This document shows, piece after piece, positions 1 through 13,620 of a DNA stretch of 64,000 bases. Source of the stretch: Litoditis marina. Its lineage: Eukaryota; Nematoda; Chromadorea; Rhabditida; Rhabditidae. The stretch's first letter is position 1. Each line of letters begins with the position of its first letter. The notes beneath the pieces are model-generated. The model had not been told where the DNA came from. It did not search any database and saw only the letters and a program-made list of their open reading frames with translations. The translations under genes and the position numbers were made by a program. The stretch lies in the NCBI GenBank assembly GCA_964036275.1, contig OZ038435.1:24647581-24711580 (forward strand), in the 5' to 3' direction.

Positions 1-104
1 TGAGAAGTAGAGAGTGGTGTAAGAAAGATTACCAACGGGAATATAGAAGCCTCACCTAAAGCCTACTCCTTATTCCAAATATCCACTGCAATACTTATTT
101 TCAG

Positions 105-350
105 CAAAACGCCATCGAGATGTTGAGGGAACAAACACGACAAACTATCCAGACACAGAGATTGATTATTGTTGTAATAGGATTTTTATTCGCTGTTCAG
201 TTTATTGCAATGATGTATGAGAGATCCAACTATCACGCTCTGCGACTAGCTATTGACACCATTTCCTCGACAATGACTCCTTCGGAGGAAAGTGCGAAAC
301 ATTCGGCATCTGTGAATACAGACGCCTTAGATATCGACGAGGATTTATAA
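105..350 (+). CDS. Terminal exon of an unidentified single-pass membrane protein (5' part lies outside the window)
   Basis: The exon opens after a TTTTCAG acceptor ending at 104 and reads in frame from CAA at 105 to the TAA at 348-350, giving about 81 residues. A charged, glutamine-rich stretch that could end a coiled coil is followed by one hydrophobic segment (start LIIVVIGF, about 19 residues) and then a roughly 50-residue acidic, Ser/Thr-rich tail. The first Met at 120 need not be a start, because the frame is open back to the splice site. An AATAAA signal at 378-383 follows the stop closely, supporting a true 3' end. I do not recognise the family. A protein with a cytoplasmic coiled coil and a C-terminal membrane segment is what the sequence suggests. 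The preceding exons would lie to the left of position 1. Confidence 0.6.
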   Translation, partial: QNAIEMLREQTRQTIQTQRLIIVVIGFLFAVQFIAMMYERSNYHALRLAIDTISSTMTPSEESAKHSASVNTDALDIDEDL

Positions 351-377
351 GTAGATTTGTCCGTTGAATTGTTCCAA

Positions 378-383
378 AATAAA
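378..383 (+). terminator. Polyadenylation signal AATAAA
   Basis: A canonical hexamer lies 28 nt after the stop of the upstream membrane-protein exon. It marks the probable mRNA 3' end and separates that gene from RPL23. Confidence 0.5.
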
Positions 384-1402
384 GTATACAGAAAAGAACC
401 CCTTATTTCGCTTGCGCACCTCAACTACGATATTGGTAGCTGAGTAAATAAAATGGGTAACTACAAAATCCCGAGAAGAGAGCTTGTCAGAAACTATATT
501 ATTATAAATAGATATAAAATTTGCCATTTCTGCTACGATGTAAGATATATTAAGGTTAAGGAAGGAGAACACGTTACGTCGATGGTTCTTTTTATATGAA
601 AGGTACGCAAATAAAATGACTATCTCAACTAAAATAAATCCCACTGTCAGTTCAAGTGAGCTCGTAGAAGATAAAATGCAAAAACAAATGGATGACAAAA
701 GTGTGATTTCCGCTTTAACTTGTGTTTGTGTCAGATCACAACCCACAATTATTGAAATAAAATGAATTTTCCAAATAGTTCCAGTTCGATGATTCTCGAA
801 ATATTGCAACGTAATAATTAGGACCAAATTGATTGAGTATCAATGCTTCAAACAAAGATGAGAGCTGGTTCGGTTGTAGATAAAGAAGCTAGGTGTGAAC
901 AATAAACTAAAAATCACTATTCTAAGAAATTACCTCACTGAAAAACTCATCCGACTATGTAAAACAATCACTTATGAGTGAGACCTGATGAGAACTCCCG
1001 TTAAATGTCGTAAAATAATCATGAGAGTTTTTAGGAAAGCTGAGAAGCGAAAAGAATTAAGGAAATTTAAGATTGAGCCTTTTTGAATAACTCAATGGTC
1101 TCGCCACGGAGCGGCCGAGCAGCGAAATAGATGACTGAGTATTACACATTATAGCGTATGGGGACGGCATAGTCCGTTTCATTTTAAATGATTTCCCAAA
1201 ATTTCTGTTCGATTTTTCTTACGTTTTGTGTTTTTTTCTAACAATAATGGAAATGTAATATAGGAAAAGTGATGATATACGATTAAATGAGCTTAACCAC
1301 TTTTTTTTTCATTTCTTGGTCAAATTTTGAGTGTCATTCTGTTCCCACTATCTTCGTTTTTCGAAAATTTATGTTTTCAACAGTCTTGATTAAGTCTTTC
1401 AG
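384..1402. other. Intergenic stretch upstream of RPL23
   Basis: AT-rich sequence with no recognisable conserved exon on either strand. A 160-codon open frame exists on the minus strand at 345-827, but it has no recognised domain and low-complexity composition. The last ~20 bases form a splice acceptor (ends 1402). A 5' UTR exon or promoter of RPL23 is expected here, but I see no clear TATA box. Confidence 0.4.
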
Positions 1403-1407
1403 GTAAG

Positions 1408-3084
<1,677 letters not shown>

Positions 3085-3105
3085 ATTTTTGTTATCGGGC
3101 AACCG

Positions 3106-3111
3106 AATAAA
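3106..3111 (+). terminator. Polyadenylation signal of RPL23
   Basis: AATAAA lies 22 nt after the RPL23 stop codon, followed by a T-rich stretch. Confidence 0.65.
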
Positions 3112-3751
3112 TGTTTTGTTATAGTTTTCTCAGTTGTCGGTAAATTGTCTTCTCTCATTCGTAATGTCAGCCGGTCATTGCCTTTCGCGCAATCAGCAAG
3201 CGAAAGAGACTACTGTTTATTGGCAAGTTTTCTTAGATAGATAAAAGCAGTGTTGTTCTCAATGTGCGGATGTGTCGTAGATTATTCGGAAAGCGGTATG
3301 CTAAAGAGCTGCACTAAAGAAAATTGACTCCTATCATTTTTTCTCTTTAGAACGAAATTTACAATTATAGAAGATGATCGCTTTTTAGATGTGTGAAAGT
3401 AAAAAGCCCCTGTTCATACACAAGGGATTTGAGTTTCGTACAATCAGAGTGTAGATGTTGCGGGTAAGAATGAAACTTCTTACGCAGTGGTTAGATTGGC
3501 ACCGTGTGATTCGCTGCTGATTCTAGAATTAGGCTGTGTGCGTGTAGTTTCGAACTGAAACTGTGGATGCAGTCGCCCTCAAAATTTTCCATGGACGTCC
3601 AAATTTATCGTGTTGAGTAACTATTCTTTCTTGAAGTGTGCTGAGACAAGTATAAATCATTGGAAATTTGAAAGTAATCGGAGTGGTTAAAAGATCTATT
3701 TGTAGAAAAGTTTTTCGTTTCTTAATTTTTTTTACGTTTCTTAATCGTTTC
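3112..3751. other. Intergenic stretch between RPL23 and the 5.9 kb inverted-repeat element
   Basis: No exon, RNA gene or repeat recognised. It ends where the left terminal repeat of the next element begins. Confidence 0.4.
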
Positions 3752-3756
3752 TTATA

Positions 3757-3952
3757 TAAACTGCTCGATAACTATCAAGATGCTTATGCTTCGCGAAAGC
3801 TCAAATTTCTCATTTTAAATTAAAAGGTTGGCTAAAATAAATTAGCCTCCTTTAGTGAATAAATTGGTCCTGCCACGAAAACCCTGGCGCGCGCGGTCAG
3901 CGACGATCGTGGAATTGACCAAGTTGTTCGCACCCAAAAATCATCATATTGT
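3757..3952 (+). repeat. Left terminal inverted repeat of the 5.9 kb element
   Basis: Matches the reverse complement of 9381-9577 nearly perfectly. It includes the start motif CTGCTCGATAACTATCAAG and the end CAAAAATCATCATATTGT. Confidence 0.85.
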
Positions 3953-4560
3953 TTCGTGAGCGCCGTCGCAGACGGGCTTGCTCTTATTATTCTCATTTAT
4001 TTGTTTATTTTCGCCAGAGAGTGGCGAATTTATTCATTGTTTTTTCTATATTTGTGTGTTTATTTCGGGGGATATGGACATCCCTTCGAAATTATTTTCA
4101 GTCGAGTTCGAGTGTTCCTAAGGAATCGTGGGTTTTCCGTGGAATCAGAATTCCGAGTTTTATTCCGTTTCCTGTTGGTTGCCGGACGTTTGGGATTTGG
4201 TTTTTCGAGATTGACCCAGCGGGGGTCCTCTGTTTCCCTATTTCCCGTGACCGGCTATCGGCTCAGGGAAGGAGGGATCTTCCCAACAGAGTCGAATTAT
4301 CGTTCCAGTTGTCTTCACTCGCTCTCGTGGTTCCCCGTTTTCTGGCTCCGGCAGAATTGGACGGGTCTTATGAACGAGCTTGGTACCTTTGGGGTTCTCG
4401 TTCTCCGTTCCTCGTCTGAAAGAGAGGTCTACATAACGGTTCATGGGCATCGCCCATGGTTCTTCTCTTTCACGGTCGATTGAGAAGAATGGCAGCAGAG
4501 GGCATGGTCGCCATCTCGCTAGACGACTTCTGTTCGGATTGGCTGGCATGCAGCTAGAAT
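3953..4560 (+). other. GC-rich stretch open in two plus-strand frames inside the 5.9 kb element
   Basis: Base composition rises clearly above the surroundings, and two overlapping plus-strand frames stay open for 156 and 175 codons (3949-4419 and 3956-4483). Neither translation shows a domain I know, and the simultaneous openness points to composition rather than coding. It could be a leader or subterminal region of the element, or a decayed gene. Confidence 0.2.
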
Positions 4561-5569
4561 CTTGTTGAAGGGTTTACCGGACGCGCGTAGTCAATTTTTG
4601 CATTGTAGGCGAACTGGGTTCACCTTGGCCGCAAAAACGAACGATCTGCGTATTTACTGGAGTTTCGGTAGTTCAAACGCAATGTTCATGTTTCTTCCCG
4701 AGGTGGATACAGGGCTCCCTGAAACTAAATTGTCATATTTAGTCGGTTTAACTGCATCATGCATGGCTCAGCGTGAATCGTGTTCGTTGCAACGTAATTT
4801 TGTTGGAAAGTTGTCCATAATAATACTGACGGGGTAGAGCTTATAGCTGGACCATATGAGTAGAGTACACTCGTAGAGAATTTAGAGGCTCCTCTTGACC
4901 TGGTTAGGTTTGGATTACGAGGATGGTAAGAACACAGTTCTCTTATGATTATGAAAACTATCACAGTTGGCTCATCAGATTGAAATGTCCAATCTTTAAG
5001 CCTTGTGGCAATTTGGGTTTTGTCTGTGAAAAGGTCGAAGGATCGGCGATGATACGGGTTTGCAGTATTGAAGCACTGTGCACCTCACTACTTGACACTA
5101 ATTTTGTATAATTAGGAAACTAAGGTTGTTGCCACACTATCCTAGGGGATAACGGTTTGTAATTTAAGCCAATCTCGGAGTTAACCGATGCGTTGGACGC
5201 GAACGGCTTTAATGGAAGTGTTCTCTTGAAAAGAATTCAATACAATTGCGTATTTCAGCAGGCTTCAGGCTATACTACTAGGAATAGAGTAGGCTGGTGG
5301 AACAAGAAGTGATTCCTTTTGACCGGATTAGGTTTAGTCCCGAGGGTGTTCAGGATTGAAATTCCTTAGAAAATAATAGTGGTATAACATTTGGGTATGT
5401 AAAATAGAAGTGCGTGGCATCTACTTTTCAGATTCGTCGGGGACAGATCTGTAAACATGTACTATTGTTTCAATTACCATTTGTTCATATTTCATATTAC
5501 CTTGTTTGGTTGAATTTTGAAATTTGCGTATTCATTCCGTATACTGTTCATTATTGGCAGTTTGTTCAG

Positions 5570-7103
5570 AAATGCCGGATGGTCTTCAAAGGAAACTCGG
5601 TCGTGTCTGCAGTGGTGGATAGACGATGCAATACATCCCACCGGTCCACAGGAAGTTGGATCAATAGACACTCAAGGTGAGGTTTTTTGTACTATTGTTC
5701 AATAAGTCGTATGGTTGCCAATGAAACGAAAATCCGGCTGATTTAGCGGGTTTAATTGAGCAAATTATTCCTCTCGTATGTGTGGACTAGTGTAATGATT
5801 AGTCTTTTAACAGAACCCTAGCGATAGCTACGCACCTGGCAGTGGTAGATACAACATATGTCCTAATTGAAGGTAAACCCAATAGTTTGGTTAAAAAACG
5901 GGTTCCAGTTGAGTCGTTGAACTAGATAGTGGGTTCGGTGGGTTTCAAGTTTCAACAGCAAGACCATAGGGTGCGACACCCAATCCTCATCCCTAATGAG
6001 ACAATCATTAATGTTTTGCGAAAGTAGGTCACTTTCAATTAATAATCTGTGCCCTGAAGAAATGAAGACAAATTTGTTGTCAGAGTACCCTTCTGCATAG
6101 TAAGATGCAATTGGTCATTCGGGGCGTTTAAGGGCTAAGTAAGTAGTAACCACGTGGCGTGTTGTCATGGCATGAAGTTTTGATGCAAGTTACTAGTTCA
6201 CTCGCTAAAATTCAACTACTGAAAACCGGAATTTGCCCGGATAAGCGAAAAACACTCATGTAGGACCTGAGTCACAAATTTACCTATGTGCTAAGTTTGC
6301 TATTACAGGAACCCGTTTCGGTCGGAAATGGATGTCGATGGCGGCTGAGCTCTTCGCCCCTCCTTTTTCTTCGGGAGACGAAGAGTTGAAACACCGATGG
6401 TCGATGAGAATTGTGAGTTGAACTGCTCATCACAATTAAGACGTAATACACGTTGGCAAAACATCAAGAAAATTGTTGTGCAATTGTCGTGTAAGAGCTC
6501 TTTCTAAGCTGCAGTTATGCGGCACGATCTCAGACATTATTGAGAATTAAGCATATTGAAATGATGTATGTGTTAGATTACACGTTGTATGTCGTACATC
6601 ATAGGCTACGGCACACTTGCGTTTTGTGAAAATGCTGGTTCTCTGATTGTTACCCGATAATAATGTCATAACGGGATATTTTGACAACGCAAAGTTAGCA
6701 ATAATCCGAGAAACAGTAAATTTTTCGTGTTTTGTTCGAGTATCTGACTCGACTAACCATTCTCTTACGCAGTTGTTACTCATGGTTGTAAAACTGATCA
6801 AAATAAAAGCATGTAAGAGGTAGGGTGTTCCACCACGGGTGTTTATCCAGTCACACACCAGTAAGGTGTGACTATTCCCCAATAAGGACCCCGTTTTCAC
6901 AATTTATTATGCGAAGGGTGTAATTTTGCATAAGAATGGGAAAACGTTCCCGATACTGCGGCAAGAGTAGGCCAGTTTGTGAAAATGTTTGCTCTATCTC
7001 ACGTATGTTCCTAGTGGGGAGATGAATCTCACAATCTCGTTAATATATATAATATGAGAATTTATTTCAGATGGTCTGGAAAGGACTGCCAGCAGGCTAC
7101 TAA
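5570..7103 (+). CDS. Candidate spliced gene of unknown function inside the 5.9 kb element
   Basis: Four plus-strand segments have AG/GT borders and matching phases: 5570-5676, 5814-5872, 6309-6412 and 7071-7103, the last ending at TAA. The joined frame would encode about 100 residues, with no start exon identified. Exon 2 reads TLAIATHLAVVDTTYVLIE. Exon 3 contains ELFAPPFSSGDEELKHRW. The exons are richer in G+C than the flanking DNA, and phase agrees across all three junctions. I do not recognise the protein, and no transposase catalytic motif is visible. Further exon-like pieces at 7688-7780 and 8659-8760 could belong to it or to another gene. It may equally be chance splicing in repeat DNA, so this is a weak call. 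Confidence 0.25.
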
Positions 7104-7526
7104 GGGTCCATCCGAGTCACGCGTGGGATACTCATGGACATTCACTCGGTGAGTTTTCCAGTTTAGTTAATTGGGTATGATATTATTCAATGAAAAGCGA
7201 GTGAGTGAAAATATCTCCTCTGCATTATAGTTTCAATGTTAACGGAAGATATATTGGGAATATATGTTCGTTTGAGCGCATAGTGCCTTTGGAAGCGGCC
7301 GAGGCTATGGACAAATTTGTTTCTAACGGAGTAAAACAGTGGCTAATAAACCGAATTTCGATAGTTTGTTGACGTCCCGGACATCTCGGTCATGGCATTT
7401 CGTCCACAGCCTGTGGTTGGTTCGATGCTTACCGAAATTTCACGTGAACATATGCGAGTAATTCAAAAAAACTTAAGGTTTAGTGTCAATGAGACCTAAC
7501 ATGAACTGCTTGCGGGAGTTTCACCA

Positions 7527-7600
7527 ACTAAAGATTAGTAAATACTAAAGATTAGTAAATACTAAAGATCAGTAAATACTGAAGATCAGTTAATACCATA
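7527..7600 (+). repeat. Short tandem array, ~17 bp unit
   Basis: Four consecutive, slightly diverging copies of a unit like AGTAAATACTAAAGATT. Confidence 0.75.
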
Positions 7601-8481
7601 GATACGAATACAATTTCGTAAGCTGTATAGTTGATTTGAGCAAGAACTTGTCTCTATCAAATATCAGGAGTTAGAACTTGATGAAATTTGCAGTTGCAGG
7701 TTCTGGTTAACCTCCGCTACGTTCAGTCTGTCGAAGGAACCGGGATCGCGGGAACGGACTGCCCAGCTGAGACATATACTAGTGAGTGCCCACTACATAT
7801 TGTACGCTCTAATGGAGAGTTACTATTATATGATCCAATATACATAATTGCGGCAGTAACATCGCACTGTGCCGTATTTACTTTAAACGCCGCTGCGACC
7901 TGTTGTCTTTATGACGATTGTTGTATTTAGACGACTGAGGGGCCATTAATCACAATGTCCGGTCATATGACTTGTCTAACCGACTTGTTAGATAATGCGC
8001 AAATTCAACTTTGCTTAAAACTGACAACGCTGGTTTTGGAGCAAAACAAGCAACCGCTCAATTAGAGATTGAACGTTAGAAGCGTGCGGAATGTATGAAA
8101 TTATTAACTCATAATTGTCAGACCAAGACTCTGTTTTATGCGCACTGTATAGTGGCTGTCAGCTAATATTGGAAAAACATTCCAATCGAGTTTTGAATTT
8201 GTACTAGGGCGTAAAGGCGTCAAATTCCTAGCCCCGAATAGCAATTTCGGTGAAGTTCTAGTTCCAAAGGGCTTGGTTTAGGATTTAAAGTTGGGATATT
8301 ACTAAAGTACATTAAAGGGCGCACTTGCATAGGCAAGATACCTTTGACCGAAAACCTGTGGGTTATGGGGATAAACATTGTTTTATTTTTTCTCAACTGT
8401 CGTGCGACCAAATGAAACGGGAAATTACCGTTGTGGGGTTAATAAAGTGGCTTGCGTTCAGAATGATTTGAACAAGCATCT

Positions 8482-8570
8482 TGATAGTTATCGAGCAGTT
8501 TATATAATAGAATATTATGCAAAATTTATTGTAGTATAATATTTATTATGTAAACTGCGAGATAACTATC
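8482..8570. repeat. 89 bp palindromic MITE-like repeat
   Basis: Starts GATAGTTATC and ends GATAACTATC. The arms pair over roughly 27 bp on each side, with an AT-rich centre. The same sequence, reversed, occurs at 9558-9625, and its outer end is at 3757-3775. It therefore looks like a deletion derivative of the 5.9 kb element. Confidence 0.7.
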
Positions 8571-9380
8571 ATAGCCCACCCTTTCCCACCCATAGAAGTT
8601 ATTTGCTAACGCGTGTGGAACGCAAGCAAGAAAGATAATTTCAGCCTGCATGTTTCAGGTTTCCAATCTGATTGGTTCGGGAGTCTGCAGCAAATTACAC
8701 AAGACGATCGCTCGGATTCGTCCCTTGGCTGAGGCTAGCTGCGAACTAAAAACTTCAGTGATAGTATTATTGATTCTATTCATGGTGGAAATAATAATAT
8801 GTTTGATTACGCACATGTGTGGTGTAAACTATTTAAACAAGGAAATAGTAGTTTGAGAACATTGGTTTACATGATGCCTCTGTAGTCCTGAATATCTGTC
8901 GACTTGTCCAGATAGATGGCTAGGACGGATCAGGTTGGAAAGATTCATGACCATGTACGTTTCCGTGGTTTAATTTGCCGTAGAATGACCGTTACCGGAT
9001 ATACTTTTAGAAGTAGTGCCACCTATTCCTCATTGTACCTCTGCTACAGTACTAGTACTGTTAGAAAAGGAGACAACAGTTATGAACAACAATTGTCTTC
9101 TAAGTTTAGTTGCCAGCTATTTCAATGATAACGGCCCGTAGTTCGGTTGTTTTTTCAAAGTTGGTTTCACGCTATTAGTACACAGCGGTGTTGGGACAGA
9201 CTCATATGGGCCGGATGTACTCTGTACCAGCTGTCACACTGGGCTGCCAGTGAGTTGGCGCTAAGAACGGTACTATGTAACTTTCATAGTTATTAAGCTA
9301 CTCGAGAGTCTCTCTGACTCTTCTAACATGGTACTCGTAGCGAGAATAAAGCTACGCCTTCGTTCCTCCTGCGGTCACTC

Positions 9381-9577
9381 AACAATATGATGATTTTTGG
9401 GTGCGAACAACTTGGTCAATTCCACGATCGTCGCTGACCGCGCGCGCCAGGGTTTTCGTGGCAGGACCAATTTATTCACTAAAGGAGGCTAATTTATTTT
9501 AGCCAACCTTTTAATTTAAAATGAGAAATTTGAGCTTTCGCGAAGCATAAGCATCTTGATAGTTATCTCGCAGTTTA
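9381..9577 (-). repeat. Right terminal inverted repeat of the 5.9 kb element
   Basis: Reverse complement of 3757-3952. Beyond it, 9556-9625 continues as a reversed partial copy of the small palindrome at 8482-8570, so the true right terminus is probably near 9625. Confidence 0.85.
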
Positions 9578-9647
9578 CATAATAAATATTATACTACAAT
9601 AAATTTTGCATAATATTCTATTAATCACTTTGATAGGAAAGAAGTAC

Positions 9648-10975
9648 ACGAATCGCGCGCAGCGCGAAGCGCTGTGCGAGATTTGTCTTTGGCCCGGCTA
9701 ATGCGCGCTTTCATTTTTTTAGTTCACTCTCAAAAAGGTCCAATTGTGCAAATCAAAACTTTTTATGATTTGCTGATTTTCTATGGCACATTTACAAGCT
9801 ATATTCAAAATTTGAACGAAATTGATTAAGTTTGGGCCGAGTTATGACGTTATGCGCTTCATGCCTGACCGCCAACTTCCGCCGTGTGTGTGCCTGTGTG
9901 TGTGTGTGTGTTGGTGCGCACTTCTGGGAAATTTTTATGTGTGAACCGATTTGACTGAAAATTTGGGACACGATAGATATCCCACTCAAACCTTGGGGGC
10001 GCAAACTTTTTTTTCGAAAAAAATTATTTTTCATTAAGTTATAGGTCTTTGAAAATGTTTCTGCGTCTCTTCATTTCGTGCACTCTCTCGCCCTCTGTCG
10101 CGGTAAATCAAATTGCGTTATAACTCAGCTCAGTCCTAACCAATTCAAGTAAAATTTGGAGTATGATACCACGACATGAACTGACATTGATTCAGATGTA
10201 AGTCTTCTACTGATGACGTCATCGAGGATTCTGGAGCTCGGATGACGTCATAATCGAAAAGTGCAAAGTTGATGTCACATATATTTTCAAATGATGTTTA
10301 TATCTTAGGAAGGGTCAATTAACGGTGAAACTCAATCTAAGAGTGACGTATTCTGGGATTCTGGAGACCAGATGACGTCATTTTTGAAAAGTGCAAAGTT
10401 GACGTCACATATTATTTCAAATGCTGAAAATATCTCAAAAATGGTATATTAACGATGAAACTTTATCTAAATATGACTTATTCTGGAATTCAGAAGACCA
10501 GATGACGTCAACTTTTGAAAAAATTGACGTGAAATATGTTTTCGAATGCTGAAAGTTTCTTAAAAATGGTCAATTCACGATAAAACCTCATTCAAATATG
10601 ACGTATTCTGGGATTCTGAAGGGCAGATAAATTAAGTTTTCAGAACTGCAATGTTGACGTCATATTTTTTTCGAATGATGGTAATACTTGACAAGTCATT
10701 CATTAAGAAAACAATTTTATCTGCACCGTACAGATCAAACCACATACCTACGGCATGTGTACAAAAAGAGAAAAATTCATGAAAAAGTGGGGGCCCAACG
10801 ACTGTGAGATTTGTCTTCTGCTGTGCGCCGCTTAGACAGCTACTCTCAAATGGAGCAGCTACTGCTACAAAAACCGGAAAATACTTATATACTCAAGTAT
10901 AAATGTTCATTACAAACATACAAAAGTCGTAAAATATTTTTTCAAACCTGTAAACTATAATATACAAATCACAGC
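9648..10975 (+). repeat. Left long inverted arm
   Basis: Matches the reverse complement of 18250-19697 with roughly 85-95% similarity by eye, except in the tandem array, which is shorter and more diverged here. Confidence 0.8.
10208..10660 (+). repeat. Degenerate ~125-130 bp tandem array with TGACGTCA, left arm
   Basis: About three to four diverged units, each with TGACGT(CA) next to ATTCTGG and a downstream AATTSACGRTRAAAC-like stretch. It mirrors the array in the right arm. Confidence 0.75.
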
Positions 10976-13394
10976 TGCGAAAGAGAGAACAACTGTTGAA
11001 TAACATAAAAAAAGTTATAGCAGCTAGAATTGAAGTAACGACAAAATAGTCTATGGCTGTTGGTAACCGTTTCCACTGGTTGTCTCTGTTAAAGGGGGGC
11101 AGCAAGGAATGTTGAAATAATCAGCCAAATTGAGACAATTCGTTCTATACCAATATCAGTTTCACATGTTAACTGTAAAGGCTCAATTTCCGAAATTATT
11201 TTTCATTTTGCCTAGGTCAGACACGCAGAGGGAGTTTTGGGGTGGCGCCAAAATAAGTGACGTTTGTAGTTTGGTTGTCACCAGCGAAGTCCAATCAAGA
11301 TTTAGGAATGTGATTATGATAGCGAAAATTAGTCAATTTTCGAAAACAATATCGTTTGACATTTCATTATGTCTAAATCAACACAACTAAGATTATTGTA
11401 TGTAAACGAGAAAAAACTATATATCAGCTTCGTTTCGGAATGAAGTTTGTGATTTTTACTTCGCAGAACCGTACAATTGTCATGTTTTGAATATATTCCT
11501 ATAATATTATACAATATTTACAATTAATCATGACAAAATTGCAAAAATAGGAACACAGAGATGCATACAAACACGAATGTGTGGCCAGATTCATAAATAT
11601 ATTTACAACCACATGAAAATACACTAGCAAATTCTAAAATGAAAACAAAAGGCTGCCGCGAGCTGTCTAAAAAATTATAACATAAGTCCAAATGGGGTTC
11701 TTTCGAAAGAAATAAAACTTTTAGAACTGTTTAGGTTGCCCATAGCGTTTACAATGAGACTTATATTGACATCAATAACACTGAGTATCACATATAATAC
11801 AAAGAGCAAAGATAGATCAAAGAAAGGTTGGACGTTAGGGGATGAGTGAATAGTGAATTATCCCTACGGCAATGGTGGGCATCATGCTGGCCATGTCGGG
11901 CCAGGTCGGCCGTGGTCTTCATGCCAGCAGCATGCCAGGCGGCCTTTTGAAGGGCGAATAGCATGCTGCTGGCCAGGTCAAAAACTAAGATATTGGGTTC
12001 GCTCCTTACAAAATTAATAATTACGGTATTCAATTGCTCTATTTTCCCAATACTTTTTCATTTTCCGTTTCGTGAGCAAAAAATCAACAGAATGTTTATT
12101 CAGAGAAACGAAACAAGCATTGATAATCGAGAACAGCGGAACAAATATAAGCGAACGTTCAAAAATGAAAACATATTCGAATTAGACTGATCAACTATTC
12201 AATGTAGATAATCTAATAATATAGGGAACATGTAATTTCTGAGACAAAAGCAAAGAAAGGCGAATAAAGTCCTTAGAATAGCAACTGAATGACGCACCAG
12301 TAGGTGTTTATACTCTACAGAAACGGAATAAATTTGTGAACTAGATACGAGATAGAAAAATTGCGAACTTCCCCAGGAAAAGAGCCGTTATTTGAATTTA
12401 ACCAGGGCATACGGAGAGCTCAGGTACATGCCTAACACACCTAGTGATATTTATACTTAACGTAGACGATTAATGTCTGAAGAAAGAGCATGTCAAAGAG
12501 CTGATCAGCAGAAAGTTAAGAAAAGTATGCCCGCGAGAAATTGGGAGAGCTATTCATTAAAGAAAGATCTGCGGTGGTCTAGTCTACCAAAAGTTTTAGA
12601 TTACTATCTACTCAATCAAATGCATGAGAAAGAAGTGGCATTGGAAAACTACTATAACAGCAAAACTTAGTCGTAATCAAGAAGGTATATATTGCGTCGT
12701 CCCGTCGTCCATTTCTGCAGAAGTGGACAAATGCACATCTTTCTTGTCGCCTCTCAAGTCGGGATGGAATTCGCTGTCTTACTTGGAGCACGCGTCGTTC
12801 CGCAATTCTCTGAAACCATTATAATAGTTTTTTTTAGAGAATAACGATGTGGCAGTGTTACATAGTGAACACAGTAATAATTTAATATCAGAATTATATG
12901 TATTTTTTATAAATTTGATTAACAGAAATTATAGTGAGTATTTCGAAACACAAGAAAACTTATTAATAACCGCGGAGGGGGGTTAGTTGTAGTATTCACT
13001 AACTATAAAAGTGATAGTTAAATAGGAAATGTTTAGTTAATCATACAAACTCACAATGCTTCCTTGGAGGGGGGTCCTTTCTCCTTTTTCCAGAAAGTCG
13101 CGCCACTCAGTCTGTCAGCGACGCAGATCAGCCAAAACTTCCTTCCAACGAGTGACCAGCCGGAACCTTGAATATGTTATTCTCAAATGATGTTTCTAAC
13201 GCAATGCTCTTCACGTACCCGACTCAGAAGAAATACATTTGTCCAAATGAATCAAATATGACCAACAGCTCATGTACCCGGCACCCGCGTCTGTATTTGC
13301 ATTAGAAAGGGGTTACATGAACACTTTACTCCGTAGAAAAGCGAGTGGTGTTGAGAAACGAAAAACTATTGATTTGATCATACCGATAAACAGC

Positions 13395-13620
13395 AACATC
13401 CACAGGCAACCAGAATAACTCATTCAGAAATAAAACTCATTAAAGTATAACTCATTACGAAATAAATCTCATTAAGTATATATAATGGTTGAGAAAAGCA
13501 GTAATCAACTTCCTATTTTTGTGGCATTTTTGAAATTCTGACTAAAAATAAGTTAATGAGGTTTAATTCTCAATGAGTTTTTGAGTAATGAGTTTTATTT
13601 TTGAATGAGTTTTTCCTGGT
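13395..13620. repeat. Imperfect inverted repeat rich in ACTCATT/AATGAGT
   Basis: The left half has several ACTCATTA motifs with AATAAAACTCATTAAAG, and the right half has AATGAGTTTTATTTTTGAAT. The two are complementary around an AT-rich centre, with CAGG/CCTGG at the outer ends. Likely a small non-autonomous DNA element. Confidence 0.6.

Larger units (their letters stand above)
3752..9625. mobile_element. 5.9 kb element with ~200 bp terminal inverted repeats
   Basis: The left end (3757-3952) and right end (9381-9577) are reverse complements with almost no mismatches over ~195 bp, including the GC-rich core GCGCGCGCGGTCAGCGACGA. Outside this core the arms continue with weaker similarity toward the inside. 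The termini carry GATAGTTATC, which also ends the small palindrome at 8482-8570. The layout is that of a DNA transposon. The interior has scattered open stretches and a phase-consistent chain of candidate exons (5570-7103) but no recognised transposase. Alternatively, two inverted copies of a shorter repeat happen to flank unrelated DNA. The near identity of the arms suggests a recent event or conversion. Confidence 0.6.

Noticed and set aside
345..827. 160-codon minus-strand open frame with hydrophobic stretches
   Set aside because: AT-rich, no recognised domain or splice context; could be chance, so not called as a gene although its length is somewhat unusual.
6547..6900. 117-codon minus-strand frame inside the 5.9 kb element
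   Set aside because: No motif, no splice partners and ordinary composition; insufficient to call.
9207..9245. Similarity of CCGGATGTACTCTGTA...CAGCTGT to Roquin exon 1 (30109-30137)
   Set aside because: Only about 25 matching bases with gaps; probably chance, though a zinc-finger-like CTSC reading was noted.
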